A DNA stretch of 64,000 bases from FEB-10 sp963710645 (GCA_963710645.1 CAVQBD010000009.1:1798001-1862000), one strand, 5' to 3'; positions 46,429 to 55,589 are shown, counted from the stretch's first letter. Notes: generated by a model from the sequence alone, not told the origin. Program-made: numbers and translations.

Positions 46429-47937
46429 GAGCTCGTCCGCCCGCGTCGAAATTGGTCCACGATAGTTGTACTCGAGCCGGACCTGGGCAACCTGGGGGCC
46501 GAAGCCGCGGTAGGTTTCCTTGATCCGGGTGAGCGCATTGGACCGCCAATCCACGTAGGGATTGTCGATCTGAATCGGGTCGAGACAACCGGCCAGCGCC
46601 ACCTTGGATGTGGCGCAGAAACGGCTCATCAGAGTCTTGGCCAGGTGGCGGTCGCCGTTCTGGAGTTCGTCAACCAGAACGATGGAGCGCTCGATGTCGA
46701 GACCACGCAGCATGGAAGTGGAGATCATTGTGAGGCGATCGGTGTCGCGGAGCTCCTCCATGAAATCGTGGTCGTTGTTCAGCGACAGCCCGCGGATCGC
46801 CTGGAAGAAGGGCTCCAGCCAGGGCGACAACTTGCTTTCGTAGTCCCCGGGAAGGTAGCCGAGCTCGTACTTGCTCGACGCGTGCTCGGGCCGCAGCAAT
46901 AGCATGCCGTTGTCGTAGCCGTACTCCGGAGTCAGCGGCTCCGATTGTGGGGCCACCCGCCACGAGGTCGGCTGGCCGACCAGCATATACAAACCGGTGG
47001 CGACCATCATGCGGGTCTTTCCGGATCCGGCCGGACCGTCGAGCACCACAAGCTGGACATCGGGATCGAGCAGGAACTCCATGGCCAAAATCTGGGCCGG
47101 GTCGCGGGGGGTGAAGCCGAGGATCGGACGCGGTCGGTAGATATTTCGTTTGCGGTCCCAGTACTGGGCAAACTTGAGGTCGTCGAGACGGCCGTGGTCG
47201 GCGTTGGCGCGGGTGAGGATGGTTTCCTCTCCGCACTGCAGCACGACTCCCATATTCCAGAGCAACTCCACCGGTTCGGGGGATTGGATGGCCTCGAAGG
47301 GCAGCGATCGCTCACCCGGGGCGCCGCTGTCGTGGAAAGCCTGCAGGTCCTCCTCGGACACCTCACCGTATGCGATGCCGTTGAAGACCTCGTCGACGCT
47401 TTCCAGGGTCACCTTGCCATAGCGGAGATTCTCTGCGGCCAGTCCGGTGGCATCACACTTGAGCAGCAGGTTGGAATCTTCGGAGATCACCACCACTTCG
47501 AATCCGGGATGGCCGTTGGACCTGGCCACCTCGGCGATGCGGCGGGCGCCGGCGAGGATGTGATTGTCGCCCAACTCTTCAACGTAGGGCGACTGCAGGT
47601 CACCGGCCGGCTCCCACGCGAGCACGCCACCGGCAGGGGTGCGGCACAGGTCCTCGGGGTCGGCCTGATGGCTGAAGATCCGCTCAACGCCATGGTTGAT
47701 CAGCTGCCGGCGCCTGTACTCCAACATCTTGCGTGTGACCTGGCGCGCCGCGTGGCGAACCCCCTCGGGCTTTGTGCGAGAGGTTTGCAGGCGGCCCAGT
47801 TCCTCCAACACCTGGTGCATGAGCACCACGATGTTGCCTCCAGTGAGCAGCCGGTCCAAAGCGTCCGGATTCTCAATGAGGGCCGATGTATCTGGAATAT
47901 AAACCGTGCCGGAAAGAGCGTCGGCGGTGTCTTGCAT
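46426..47937 (-). CDS. PIN-PhoH fusion protein (YlaK/PhoH2-like)
   Basis: 503 residues. The N-terminal PIN RNase domain (VYIPDTSALIENPDAL, acidic residues DTSAL...SEDSNL) is followed by a PhoH ATPase with Walker A (DGPAGSGKTRM), Walker B-type VLVDELQNG and the late GCLDPIQIDNPYVD. PhoH2-type fusions couple RNA unwinding to RNA cleavage. No antitoxin-like partner is adjacent. It converges with the OsmC gene across a repeat. Confidence 0.9.
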   Translation of the reverse strand: MQDTADALSGTVYIPDTSALIENPDALDRLLTGGNIVVLMHQVLEELGRLQTSRTKPEGVRHAARQVTRKMLEYRRRQLINHGVERIFSHQADPEDLCRTPAGGVLAWEPAGDLQSPYVEELGDNHILAGARRIAEVARSNGHPGFEVVVISEDSNLLLKCDATGLAAENLRYGKVTLESVDEVFNGIAYGEVSEEDLQAFHDSGAPGERSLPFEAIQSPEPVELLWNMGVVLQCGEETILTRANADHGRLDDLKFAQYWDRKRNIYRPRPILGFTPRDPAQILAMEFLLDPDVQLVVLDGPAGSGKTRMMVATGLYMLVGQPTSWRVAPQSEPLTPEYGYDNGMLLLRPEHASSKYELGYLPGDYESKLSPWLEPFFQAIRGLSLNNDHDFMEELRDTDRLTMISTSMLRGLDIERSIVLVDELQNGDRHLAKTLMSRFCATSKVALAGCLDPIQIDNPYVDWRSNALTRIKETYRGFGPQVAQVRLEYNYRGPISTRADEL

Positions 47938-48074
47938 GTCGTATTTCAGTCTAGCACCAAGTGGTTGTGAATCGTATTGTTATGTGACGCCCATGATTGT
48001 GAGCTGATCGGATGAGGCCCCCGTGAACCGGGCAGTACAACGCCCGGCCGAAACCGGGCGGGTTGTTATCGAGT

Positions 48075-48148
48075 TGGCTGGGGTGCAGGGACTCGAACCC
48101 CGATACTACGGTCCAGAGCCGCATGTCCTGCCATTGGACGACACCCCA
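48075..48148 (-). tRNA. tRNA-Gln (CUG)
   Basis: A 74-nt cloverleaf including an encoded CCA: acceptor TGGGGTG/CACCCCA, D stem GTCC/GGAC, anticodon loop CTCTGGA (anticodon CUG), T loop TTCGAGT. The weak U-A first pair is typical of tRNA-Gln. A GCCCGG...CCGGGC hairpin follows downstream but lacks a T run. Confidence 0.95.
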
Positions 48149-48174
48149 GAACCCCCCCCGCAGGAGGAGACGGC

Positions 48175-48203
48175 ATTATAGATACCGTCTCCGCGGCCGT
48201 CAA
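48175..48203 (-). promoter_or_regulatory. Sigma-70 promoter of tRNA-Gln
   Basis: TTGACG and a perfect TATAAT are separated by exactly 17 bases on the minus strand, with the -10 box 27 bases from the mature tRNA 5' end. The region also forms a GAGACGG/CCGTCTC hairpin. Confidence 0.8.
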
Positions 48204-48214
48204 ACCACCACCCA

Positions 48215-48332
48215 CCCGCCCGGGTCAACGGTAAACGTTACACGTTAAACGTTGGGGCCAAAAGTTGTTGTTGCTGTGGGCTGGGGGACGGAACTTCTAA
48301 CGTTCAACGTTTAACGTTCAACGTTGAACCCG
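48215..48332. repeat. Inverted heptamer-array element (AACGTTx units)
   Basis: AACGTTA-type units (48228-48256) next to CCCACCCGCCCGGG are mirrored by CAACGTT/TAACGTT units at 48296-48330. All lie at 7-bp spacing, ending at the stop of the ABC permease gene. Confidence 0.85.
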
Positions 48333-48336
48333 TAAC

Positions 48337-49605
48337 TCACGCCTCTCGCACCCAACGAACCAGGTCGCCGATTTTTGGTTTCGAGCCATGCATGAGGATC
48401 CCCACGCGGTAGACCTTGCCCACCAGCCAGGCCATGAAAAAGATGGCAGCCACCATCAGCGCCACCGACAGGGCCACCTGCCAGAGCGGAACCTGGGTCA
48501 GGGTCATGCGCAGAAACATCAGGATGGGCGCGAAAAAAGGGAACAGCGACAACGCCACCGATAGTGTGCCGTTGGGGTTGTTGAATATCTGGACCATGAG
48601 CACCAGAGGGATCACCAGCAGCATGGTGATCATCATCTGGAAGTTCTGCGCGTCCTGCTCGGTGTCGAAGGCGGCCCCGATGCCGGCGTACAACGTGCCG
48701 TACAAGAGAAAGCCGAGCACGAAGAATATGACGAATGCCACCAGCGTGGACACCGGAATCGATGGCAGATCGAATTCGGCGAGGCCAACGGCCGACAGCA
48801 CTGCCGGCGCCGACAACGCGAAGGCGAGTGCCGCCCACAGCAGCATCTGGGTCAGACCGACTGCACCGATCCCGATGATCTTGCCGAGCATCAATTCGAA
48901 GGGCCTGACCGCCGAGATGATGATTTCCACGATGTGTGAACTTTTTTCCTCGAGCACACCGCGCATCACGTAGATGCCGTACATCAGGACCGTCATGTAG
49001 ATGATCAGCACCATCATGTAGGACAGCATGAAGGCCTGGCCCTGGTCGCGAGTCTCCTCTCCCTTGCTGCCGAGCTTGAGAGTCTTCAGATCGGACCTGC
49101 GGGTGAGCTCGTCGATACGGTCAGGGTCGAGGCCGGCCCCCTCGAGACGATCGGCAACCTGGACGTTATTGACGGCGCGTTCGAGCACCATCAGCAAACG
49201 GAAGGCGGCCACGTTTGGCGCCAGGTACTCGGCCTCGCCCTCGTCGGGCAGGCCGGGCGGCAGTACCAGCATGCCGTCATATTGCTTGGCTTGAACCCGT
49301 TCCTTGGTATCTTCCCGCGTTGCCTCGGGATCCGGACCCGGTTCCACCTCCACCAACAGGACCTGGAAGTTGTCGTCGGAGGAGACCATCTGGTCCACTT
49401 CGGCCAGGATCGGTTCCCAGTACCTTCCGGTCAGATCGAGCACCGCCACCGTGGCCTCGCCGCCGCCGCGGGCCGCAAGCAGGGCGGGGATGATCATCAT
49501 GCCGCCCATGAGCACCGGCACCAGCAGGGTGGAGATCCAGAACGCCTTGGTTCTGACCCGCTCAAGGTACTCCCGGCGGAGGACGGCCCAAATCCTATTC
49601 CACAC
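48337..49605 (-). CDS. ABC-2 type transporter permease (NatB-like)
   Basis: About 422 residues. The first membrane helix (TKAFWISTLLVPVLMGGMMI) is followed by a large extracytoplasmic loop (about residues 50-210) and then five further helices, the ABC-2/NatB layout. EEKSSHIVEIIISAVRPFELMLGKIIG is the family core. It probably exports sodium or a small molecule with its ATPase partner. The GTG at 49605 has GGAGGGG upstream and overlaps the end of the ATPase gene by about 10 bases, which indicates coupling. Confidence 0.9.
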   Translation of the reverse strand: MWNRIWAVLRREYLERVRTKAFWISTLLVPVLMGGMMIIPALLAARGGGEATVAVLDLTGRYWEPILAEVDQMVSSDDNFQVLLVEVEPGPDPEATREDTKERVQAKQYDGMLVLPPGLPDEGEAEYLAPNVAAFRLLMVLERAVNNVQVADRLEGAGLDPDRIDELTRRSDLKTLKLGSKGEETRDQGQAFMLSYMMVLIIYMTVLMYGIYVMRGVLEEKSSHIVEIIISAVRPFELMLGKIIGIGAVGLTQMLLWAALAFALSAPAVLSAVGLAEFDLPSIPVSTLVAFVIFFVLGFLLYGTLYAGIGAAFDTEQDAQNFQMMITMLLVIPLVLMVQIFNNPNGTLSVALSLFPFFAPILMFLRMTLTQVPLWQVALSVALMVAAIFFMAWLVGKVYRVGILMHGSKPKIGDLVRWVREA

Positions 49606-50512
49606 GGCTCTGGTCCCCCTCCACAGCCCGGATGAAGATGTTCTCCAGATCCGGTACGAATCGGGTGAACGAGTCCACCTCACCGCGCTGCACCAATCGC
49701 CGCATCAGCTCCCTGGGGCCGGCCTCGTCGGTCAGCTCCACCAGCAATTCAGCCCCCAGCGGTTGGGTGGAAATGACACCCGAAAGCTCGCCAATGGCCT
49801 CGGCCGCGAGGTCTGTGTGGACCCGCCAGACGTTGCCGCCGTACTCGGTGCGGATCCGCGCGAGCGGGCCTTCGAGGATCTTCTGTGCTCGGTTGATCAA
49901 GCAGATGTGGGTGCATAGCTCGTCCACCTGAGGGAGCACGTGGGTGGACAGTACTACCGTGACCCCGTCCCGTGACATGGCCAGCATCAGGTCCTTGAGT
50001 TCACGGGTGTTGATGGGGTCGAGCCCGGAAAAGGGCTCGTCCAGGATCAACATCCGGGGCCGGTGGAGCACCGTGCCGATGAACTGCACCTTCTGCTGCA
50101 TCCCCTTGGACAAATCCTCCACCTTGTGGCTGGCCCAATCGCCGAGGTCGAGCTTGTCGAGCCACGCGGATGCCCGCCGCTTCGCCTCGGCCGGGCTCAC
50201 TCCCCGAAGGGTGCCGAGATAGACGAGGTGCTCGAGCACCTTCATTTTGCGGTACAGGCCGCGCTCCTCGGGCAGGTAGCCGATCAGCCGCCGCCGGTCG
50301 TCGTCCACCGGCGCGCCGTCGAGTTCGATAAATCCCGAGTCCATGGAGATGATCCGCATGATCATCCGGATCGTCGTGCTCTTGCCCGCCCCGTTGGGTC
50401 CGAGCAGTCCGTAGACCGCCCCCTCCGGCACGTCGAAGGACACGTTATCCACCGCCAGGTGGTCGCCGTAGCGCTTGGTCACACCGTCGAGTTTGAGAAT
50501 CGCCTCATTCAT
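49595..50512 (-). CDS. ABC transporter ATP-binding protein (NatA-like)
   Basis: 305 residues with Walker A (LLGPNGAGKSTTIR), Q-loop region, signature DLSKGMQQKVQ, Walker B (MLILDEPFSGLDP) and H-loop (VLSTHVL), plus the C-terminal DUF4162-like extension of drug/sodium exporters. It pairs with the downstream permease in a two-gene operon. Confidence 0.94.
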   Translation of the reverse strand: MNEAILKLDGVTKRYGDHLAVDNVSFDVPEGAVYGLLGPNGAGKSTTIRMIMRIISMDSGFIELDGAPVDDDRRRLIGYLPEERGLYRKMKVLEHLVYLGTLRGVSPAEAKRRASAWLDKLDLGDWASHKVEDLSKGMQQKVQFIGTVLHRPRMLILDEPFSGLDPINTRELKDLMLAMSRDGVTVVLSTHVLPQVDELCTHICLINRAQKILEGPLARIRTEYGGNVWRVHTDLAAEAIGELSGVISTQPLGAELLVELTDEAGPRELMRRLVQRGEVDSFTRFVPDLENIFIRAVEGDQSRVE

Positions 50513-50735
50513 AGGGTCGACACATCATACGCGCCACGACCCGCCATGTTCTATAGCAGAAGGTGGAAAGGTGGAGAGGTGGAAAGGGGGGAAGGGGGGA
50601 AGGGAAGAAGTTCCCCACCCACCCGGGACGGACAACCCCCATGCCAACAGAATCTGGTGGTGAGGAAGATATTCACTTCTCGACTCCTCTCCTCCTCTCC
50701 TTCCCACCTTCCCACCCGGGCGGGTGGGAGAGTCT
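50513..50735. repeat. Inverted purine-rich array upstream of the ABC operon
   Basis: GAAGGTGG-type units (about 8-bp period, 50553-50600) are followed by CCCACCCACCCGGG and mirrored by CTCCTCTCC/TTCCCACC units and CCCGGGCGGGTGGG at about 50680-50730. It has the same layout as the other inverted arrays. Confidence 0.7.
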
Positions 50736-50763
50736 TGCATCCCGCCTGCCCCTATGGCACAAT
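50735..50763 (+). promoter_or_regulatory. Candidate promoter of tRNA-Arg
   Basis: TTGCAT and CACAAT are separated by 17 bases, 14 bases before the tRNA. Confidence 0.55.
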
Positions 50764-50777
50764 CTGCAGCCCCGGCT

Positions 50778-50854
50778 GCGCCGGTAGCTCAATTGGATAG
50801 AGCACCTGACTACGGATCAGGAGGTTTGGGGTTCGAGTCCCTTCCGGCGCGCCA
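50778..50854 (+). tRNA. tRNA-Arg (ACG)
   Basis: A 77-nt cloverleaf with encoded CCA: acceptor GCGCCGG/CCGGCGC, anticodon stem CCTGA/TCAGG, loop CTACGGA (anticodon ACG, read as ICG after TadA deamination), T loop TTCGAGT. Its 3' end is duplicated downstream at 51020. Confidence 0.96.
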
Positions 50855-51074
50855 CCTTCCCTTTACACGTTGAGTCCCCCGCCCCCCGCCATTGGCTTGG
50901 AGGGGTTTACGTTGTCGCTCTCTCCAGTCGCTCCAACGCGTCTCCCCACGACCAGGCTGCTCCAGCAGCCATCCTCGCTTCACGACGATGGCGCTGTCGC
51001 TCGCCTGTTCGCGGCGAGGTCGAGTCCCTTCCGGCGCGCCATCTTCCCTTTACACGTTGAGTCCCCCGCCCCCC
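50833..51074. repeat. Duplicated tRNA-Arg 3' end (att-like direct repeats)
   Basis: A 55-bp segment from the T loop through CCA and 33 flanking bases (50833-50887) recurs at 51020-51074 with one mismatch. The 132 bases between hold no gene. The remainder of the gap to 51183 also holds nothing recognisable except two adjacent GAATGGGTGCC units. Confidence 0.85.
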
Positions 51075-51183
51075 ACGAATGGGTGCCCGAATGGGTGCCA
51101 GGTCCGCAGTTCCGTAGTTATCGGATCTCACTGGCCCCCGGCGCATGGAGGTCTCACCGTGTCGGAGTCGTGTGCTGATGCCG

Positions 51184-51897
51184 CTACGGCACAACCGCGG
51201 ACCACGCCGTGGTGTCGCCGGATTCGAAGCCATCATCAAAAACGACGGTATCAGGCTGCCAGAGGAGGACGTCATCAACGTAAAACCCGGGGTGTTGATT
51301 ATCGACGCCGTCGATGGTGTCGAATTCGAATCGAATCCGGATCTGAAGACCGGCGAAGTTGCTGAGATCATAGATCGCGAGGTACCACATTGCTCCGTCG
51401 TCATTCAGACCGCCTCCGTGCGTTACATCTTGGTCGATAACGGTCGACGAGCCTTCGTGCAGCACAGAAACGGTTGCAAGGTCCCACCCCGCGACCTGCT
51501 CCGTGCCAAGTAGGTACTTGAATCTCAACTCTGTGTATTCGTACGCCGGGACAGCCACCTCTGGAGAGTCGAGGGAGCCATGGACCGTTTCACCCTCGCC
51601 GAAGTCGCAGGTGTCGTCCAATCCGAAGTAGAAGGAGGTTGGTGTGCTGTGGGCTCCGGAGGAGGACAGACAAGCAGTGGTCAGGTGCCACAGTGGGGAA
51701 AAGGTCCAGCCGTCCGCCTGTTGTTCGAAATCCTGAAATAGCAAGACCGTGTCGGGCGCGTCTGATTCAGGGATATCCTGGATTGCCCGATCGTCGGTCA
51801 CCGGTGACATGTCGACGGCTGAAAAACGGAGTTCATCCGCCGCTCCCGTCCCGATCATCACCACTGCCGCAAGACACATCTGGACGAGCTTTTTCAT
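51184..51897 (-). CDS. Secreted jelly-roll-like protein with C-terminal DGFESG tag
   Basis: 237 residues with a signal peptide (KKLVQMCLAAVVMIGTGAA). A single beta-rich domain (FQDFEQQADGWTFSPLWH...FYFGLDD...LQIRIRFEFDTIDGVDNQH...FYVDDVLLW) resembles the MAM/galactose-binding jelly roll near the C-terminus of the C25 protease in this window. It ends in VVFDDGFESGDTTAWSAVVP. No catalytic motif is seen; it is probably a surface or extracellular binding protein. The ATG is followed downstream by no linked gene. Confidence 0.7.
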   Translation of the reverse strand: MKKLVQMCLAAVVMIGTGAADELRFSAVDMSPVTDDRAIQDIPESDAPDTVLLFQDFEQQADGWTFSPLWHLTTACLSSSGAHSTPTSFYFGLDDTCDFGEGETVHGSLDSPEVAVPAYEYTELRFKYLLGTEQVAGWDLATVSVLHEGSSTVIDQDVTHGGGLNDDGAMWYLAIYDLSNFAGLQIRIRFEFDTIDGVDNQHPGFYVDDVLLWQPDTVVFDDGFESGDTTAWSAVVP

Positions 51898-52409
51898 TAA
51901 CGAAAAGTCCTCTCATTTCGAATATCGGATGTATTGGCTGGGCTATGACGCCAATCCTGCACTCAGTGCGGGCTGAGCCATGGATCGAGAACTTCGGCGA
52001 TGCCATTCAGACCCTGTTGGTTTCTGGAATCAGTTTACGCGGAAACTCCCTCCGTCGGAAGATATGTGGTTCAAATGTACCAACGGCAGCAATCCACTGT
52101 TGATCCGGCAATCTGGTAATCCGCCCCGGTTACTGATCCCCCCATGTCGGGGCCAGAGCGGAACCCGTCGCAGAAGAAAACGAATTCGGTACCAGGTCCC
52201 AATTCGGTACCAGGTCCTAGGATCTTGGGAAGTTGGGATTGGTGCCACGTGCACACTTCCACCTTTGTTGCTGACAAATCAACAAATGTGAACGTGGCAC
52301 TCTTCGACCCCTCTGGCGTACCGATCGCAACCGGTGGGCGAGGATTCCGTACCCAGCGGTAACAGCCATTTCGAGCGGCGTCGACCGCCGCGCACCGAGG
52401 AGGTCGGAC
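51898..52409. other. Gene-free gap
   Basis: 512 bases without a convincing gene. A 16-bp unit ATTCGGTACCAGGTCC occurs twice in tandem near 52190-52217. The ribosome-binding site of the VOC gene (GAGGAGG) closes the gap. Confidence 0.5.
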
Positions 52410-52874
52410 ATGGAACCTGTGTTGCGCGTGATGACCGTTCTCGCTCTCGCCTTGTGGCTCGCCGCGCCGGTTCTCGCTGAGGATGAGGCCGCGCTCGCGG
52501 CCAAGCCCATGCCCCCGAATCCGGTGGTGTTCTGGGAACTCGGCACCCACGACGGTCCCAAGTCCCTCGAGTTCTTCACCACAGTGTTCGGCTGGGAATC
52601 CGCCCCGGTTGAGGGAGCGAAGACCTTCTTCCACACTCTCGACACCGGCGGCGAGGGCGGTGGAATCGATGGCGGCGTCTTTACCCTGCGAAAGGCCCGC
52701 CCCGCATTCTTGGCGGTGTACATCCTGGTCGACGACATCGAGGCCAGGGCCGGGCTTGTCGAACAAGCCGGCGGCATGATCGTGGAGCCCCCGAATGAGA
52801 TCAGTCCGGGCACCTGGATCTGTCTGTTCAACGACCCCTCCGGCGTCACCTTCGCCATGCTCGAAAAGAGATAG
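52410..52874 (+). CDS. Exported VOC (glyoxalase/bleomycin-resistance fold) protein
   Basis: 154 residues. A clear signal peptide (VLRVMTVLALALWLAAPVLA) precedes one vicinal-oxygen-chelate domain: VVFWELGTHDGPKSLEFFTTVFGW, LAVYILVDDIEA and WICLFNDPSGVTFAML. VOC proteins are normally cytoplasmic, and secretion is uncommon. It resembles the CFP32-like subgroup. The usual metal-ligand positions are partly hydrophobic, so enzymatic function is uncertain. It converges with the CSLREA gene. Confidence 0.82.
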   Translation: MEPVLRVMTVLALALWLAAPVLAEDEAALAAKPMPPNPVVFWELGTHDGPKSLEFFTTVFGWESAPVEGAKTFFHTLDTGGEGGGIDGGVFTLRKARPAFLAVYILVDDIEARAGLVEQAGGMIVEPPNEISPGTWICLFNDPSGVTFAMLEKR

Positions 52875-52921
52875 CTGGCGCAGCGACGCCCGCCCCCCGC
52901 CCGAGGTGTGGCCGGTCGATA

Positions 52922-54493
52922 TCACGGGTTTGTGGCCGACCATGCGCCGAAGCCGCCGCTTTCGAAGCCATCGGAGAACAGGCTCGCGCCGCTCTCCCAC
53001 GAGCCCAGGTCGCAGTTGCCCCCGATCGGGCGGTTCGGCCCGTCGGAGTCGAAGAAGTCGATTGGGGGATCGCCGCAGATGACGAGATCGGCGGCGTCGA
53101 GGGCCGGACTGGAGTCGGCGAAGGGCTGGGTGGGCGCGTAGCCACCCGTGTTCGTGATCGGCCCCAACTCCGGATCGCCGACGATGGAGGCGCCGCAGCT
53201 GCCGTCGGACGCCATGTTCGGGCCGAGCTGGACCGGCGGGTTGAGGCAACCGGAGGCGCCGGGGCTCTCGAAGCCGACGATCGAGTTGCCAAGATTGCCG
53301 AAGATGGTGGGACCGGGGTTCCGCAGCTGGTCGCTCTGGTTATCCCAGATCGTGCTGTGCAGAATATCGAGGTCGCCGAGGGCCAGGTAGACCCCGCCGC
53401 CCATGTCGGCCGTGTTCAGCCCGATGGTCGAGTTGGCGATCTGGTAGACGGTGTTGCCGCTGCCGATGATGTACACGCCACCCCCGCGGTTAGCGTCGTT
53501 TTCCCACACCGCGCTGCGGCTGAGAAGGAATTGATGCAGGCCAACTCCGCTGCCGAGGAACAGCCCGCCGCCGTCGCCGTCGGCCGTGTTGCCCCGGATA
53601 TCGGCACCCACGAAGTCGAGGGCCATGATCGTGTTTCCGCCGCCGTTGTTCTGGGCCCAGACCCCGCCGCCATCGCCGCCGGCGACGTTGTCGTAGATTG
53701 AAACACCATCGGCCTCGATACGGCTCTGACTGTAGATCCCTCCCCCGTCGTCAGTGGCTTCATTTCGGCGAATGATGGTGTCCTGGAGGATCAGCCGCTC
53801 TAGGCCTGATCCCACAGCGATGCCACCCCCGTACCTCGCGAGGTTGTCCTCGATGGTCGAGTTTTGAATGGTGAGCAATGCACCGGTTCCGAGGAAGATC
53901 GCGCCGCCGCTGGTGATGGCGCTGGAGTTGTTGCTCAGCGTGCAGGTGTCGAGGGTGGTCTCGCCTCCCACCGAGAGGGCGCCACCGACCGCGGACCCAC
54001 TCGAGTTGATGTTGCCGTCGAATAGGCATCGCCGAAACGTGACCTGAGGACCCGCCCCGATCACGACGGCCTGTCCGTTGGGGTTGGAAAAGGTGAGGTC
54101 CTCCACGGTGACCGAGGTGTTGTTCTGGAGAATCCTCAACATGCTGGAACCCGCCGAAGAGATTGTCACCATTGATGCCGGGCCGGGGCGGAGGATGAGA
54201 CTGTCGGTGATGTCGACGACGGCCCCCGAAAACAGCACCGTGCCGTTGCTCTGAAACTCAATGACGTCGAGCCCGGACGTGAAGTTGGCCTGCTGGATGG
54301 CGGCGCGGAGCGTGCAGGACCCCATGGACGTGGCGCACTGGTTGTCGTTCAGGTTGGCGTCGCTGCCGTCGCCGAAGTCGTCGACGGTGAAGTCGATGGC
54401 AAAGGATGGAAACACAACCAACAGCAGGGACAGGGCGACCACACCTGCGGAGATGAGGTGCCCGGACACGTGGAAGTGGCGAGGGTCATGCAT
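52922..54493 (-). CDS. Secreted beta-helix protein with CSLREA domain and DGFESG tag
   Basis: 523 residues. After the signal peptide, a CSLREA-type start (FTVDDFGDGSDAN...CTLRAAIQQAN) opens a right-handed parallel beta-helix with repeated GGGI/GGGV turns (about residues 110-400). A choice-of-anchor-Q-like end follows (GDPELGPITNTGGYAPTQPF...SPALDAA), and the terminal tag is LFSDGFESGGFGAWSATNP. It is probably extracellular or surface-anchored. The ATG at 54493 has AAAGGAG upstream; an open extension of 20 codons lacks one. Confidence 0.85.
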   Translation of the reverse strand: MHDPRHFHVSGHLISAGVVALSLLLVVFPSFAIDFTVDDFGDGSDANLNDNQCATSMGSCTLRAAIQQANFTSGLDVIEFQSNGTVLFSGAVVDITDSLILRPGPASMVTISSAGSSMLRILQNNTSVTVEDLTFSNPNGQAVVIGAGPQVTFRRCLFDGNINSSGSAVGGALSVGGETTLDTCTLSNNSSAITSGGAIFLGTGALLTIQNSTIEDNLARYGGGIAVGSGLERLILQDTIIRRNEATDDGGGIYSQSRIEADGVSIYDNVAGGDGGGVWAQNNGGGNTIMALDFVGADIRGNTADGDGGGLFLGSGVGLHQFLLSRSAVWENDANRGGGVYIIGSGNTVYQIANSTIGLNTADMGGGVYLALGDLDILHSTIWDNQSDQLRNPGPTIFGNLGNSIVGFESPGASGCLNPPVQLGPNMASDGSCGASIVGDPELGPITNTGGYAPTQPFADSSPALDAADLVICGDPPIDFFDSDGPNRPIGGNCDLGSWESGASLFSDGFESGGFGAWSATNP

Positions 54494-54695
54494 GAGAACT
54501 CGGCTCCTTTCCGAATGGGTTGTTTTTTGAGGTCGATTTTCATTATATCGCAATTAGGTCTCATTTGCAGATCGAGCACCGGAGGCCTCAGCCGCTGGAA
54601 ACCGTCGGTTCGGTCCCAGGACCCAGTAACCCACCGCGCCCCGGTCTGCGATATGGTGTTCTTGACCCCTTCCGGGGGATGATGCCGAGCGCGAG

Positions 54696-55589
54696 GTGTT
54701 TGAAGGACCCGATGCATTGAAAAGGGAACTCAATATTCTCGTTCAGACGATCCGCGAGGCACTGGATGACAACGCACGGGACCTTGCTGCGGCGATCGGC
54801 TTCTGGGCGTTTTTTTCGATCTTCCCTCTGCTGATCGGGATCTTTTCCCTGGCCGGATATACCCTCGAATCGGCAGAGGTCCAGGCCCGGATCGGAGAGG
54901 TGGTGAGCGACCTGTTGCCGGGCAGCGCCGACCTTGTCCGCGACAACATCAAATCCGTCGTGAAACATCGTGGCGCCATGGGTTGGATCGGCATTGCCGG
55001 TCTTCTGGTGACGGCCGGGAAGGGTTTTGGCGCTTTGACTCGTGCCGTCAACCATGCGCTCGGCGTCAAACGGAACCCGAACTTCCTGCTCTCCAAGCTG
55101 CGCCAGTTCTTAATGGCGGTCGCGGTATCGATGCTGATGATCTTGTCCATGGGCGCCACCGTCGCCGCCGAGATTTTCCTCGATCCGGCGTTTCTGTCGC
55201 GTCTGGGTTTGCCGCCATTCGAGGTTCCGCGGTTCGAGGGGTGGTTCCTGGGTTTCGTGATGGTCTTGTTGGTGTTTGCCCTCATCTACAAGATGGCACC
55301 GTACGTGGAGGTCCAGTGGCGGCAGGTCGTGCCGGGAGCGATTCTGGCTGCGGTACTCTTCGAGCTCTGTAAGTCCGGATTCGTGCTCTACCTTGGCAGG
55401 ATCGCCAATTTCCAAGCGATCTATGGCTCGCTGTCGTCGATCATCGTGCTGTTGTTGTGGCTTTATCTGTCAGCCCTGATCCTGATCATCGGCGCGGAGT
55501 ACAACATCGTCAGGGCGCGGACGCGGAGCGCGGATGATTCTGTGGCCCTGAAATCGGTCCAGGATGAAGCCGGGGGGATCGAGTCGTGA
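54696..55589 (+). CDS. YihY/BrkB-family inner membrane protein
   Basis: 297 residues and about six membrane helices. Signatures are DDNARDLAAAIGFWAFFSIFPLLIG, the conserved GLLVTAGKGFGALTRAVNHA and PGAILAAVLFELCKSGFVLYL, then YGSLSSIIVLLLWLYLSALILIIGAEYN. It was once labelled RNase BN in error; the true role is unclear, possibly transport. Its stop overlaps the next start. Confidence 0.9.
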   Translation: MFEGPDALKRELNILVQTIREALDDNARDLAAAIGFWAFFSIFPLLIGIFSLAGYTLESAEVQARIGEVVSDLLPGSADLVRDNIKSVVKHRGAMGWIGIAGLLVTAGKGFGALTRAVNHALGVKRNPNFLLSKLRQFLMAVAVSMLMILSMGATVAAEIFLDPAFLSRLGLPPFEVPRFEGWFLGFVMVLLVFALIYKMAPYVEVQWRQVVPGAILAAVLFELCKSGFVLYLGRIANFQAIYGSLSSIIVLLLWLYLSALILIIGAEYNIVRARTRSADDSVALKSVQDEAGGIES

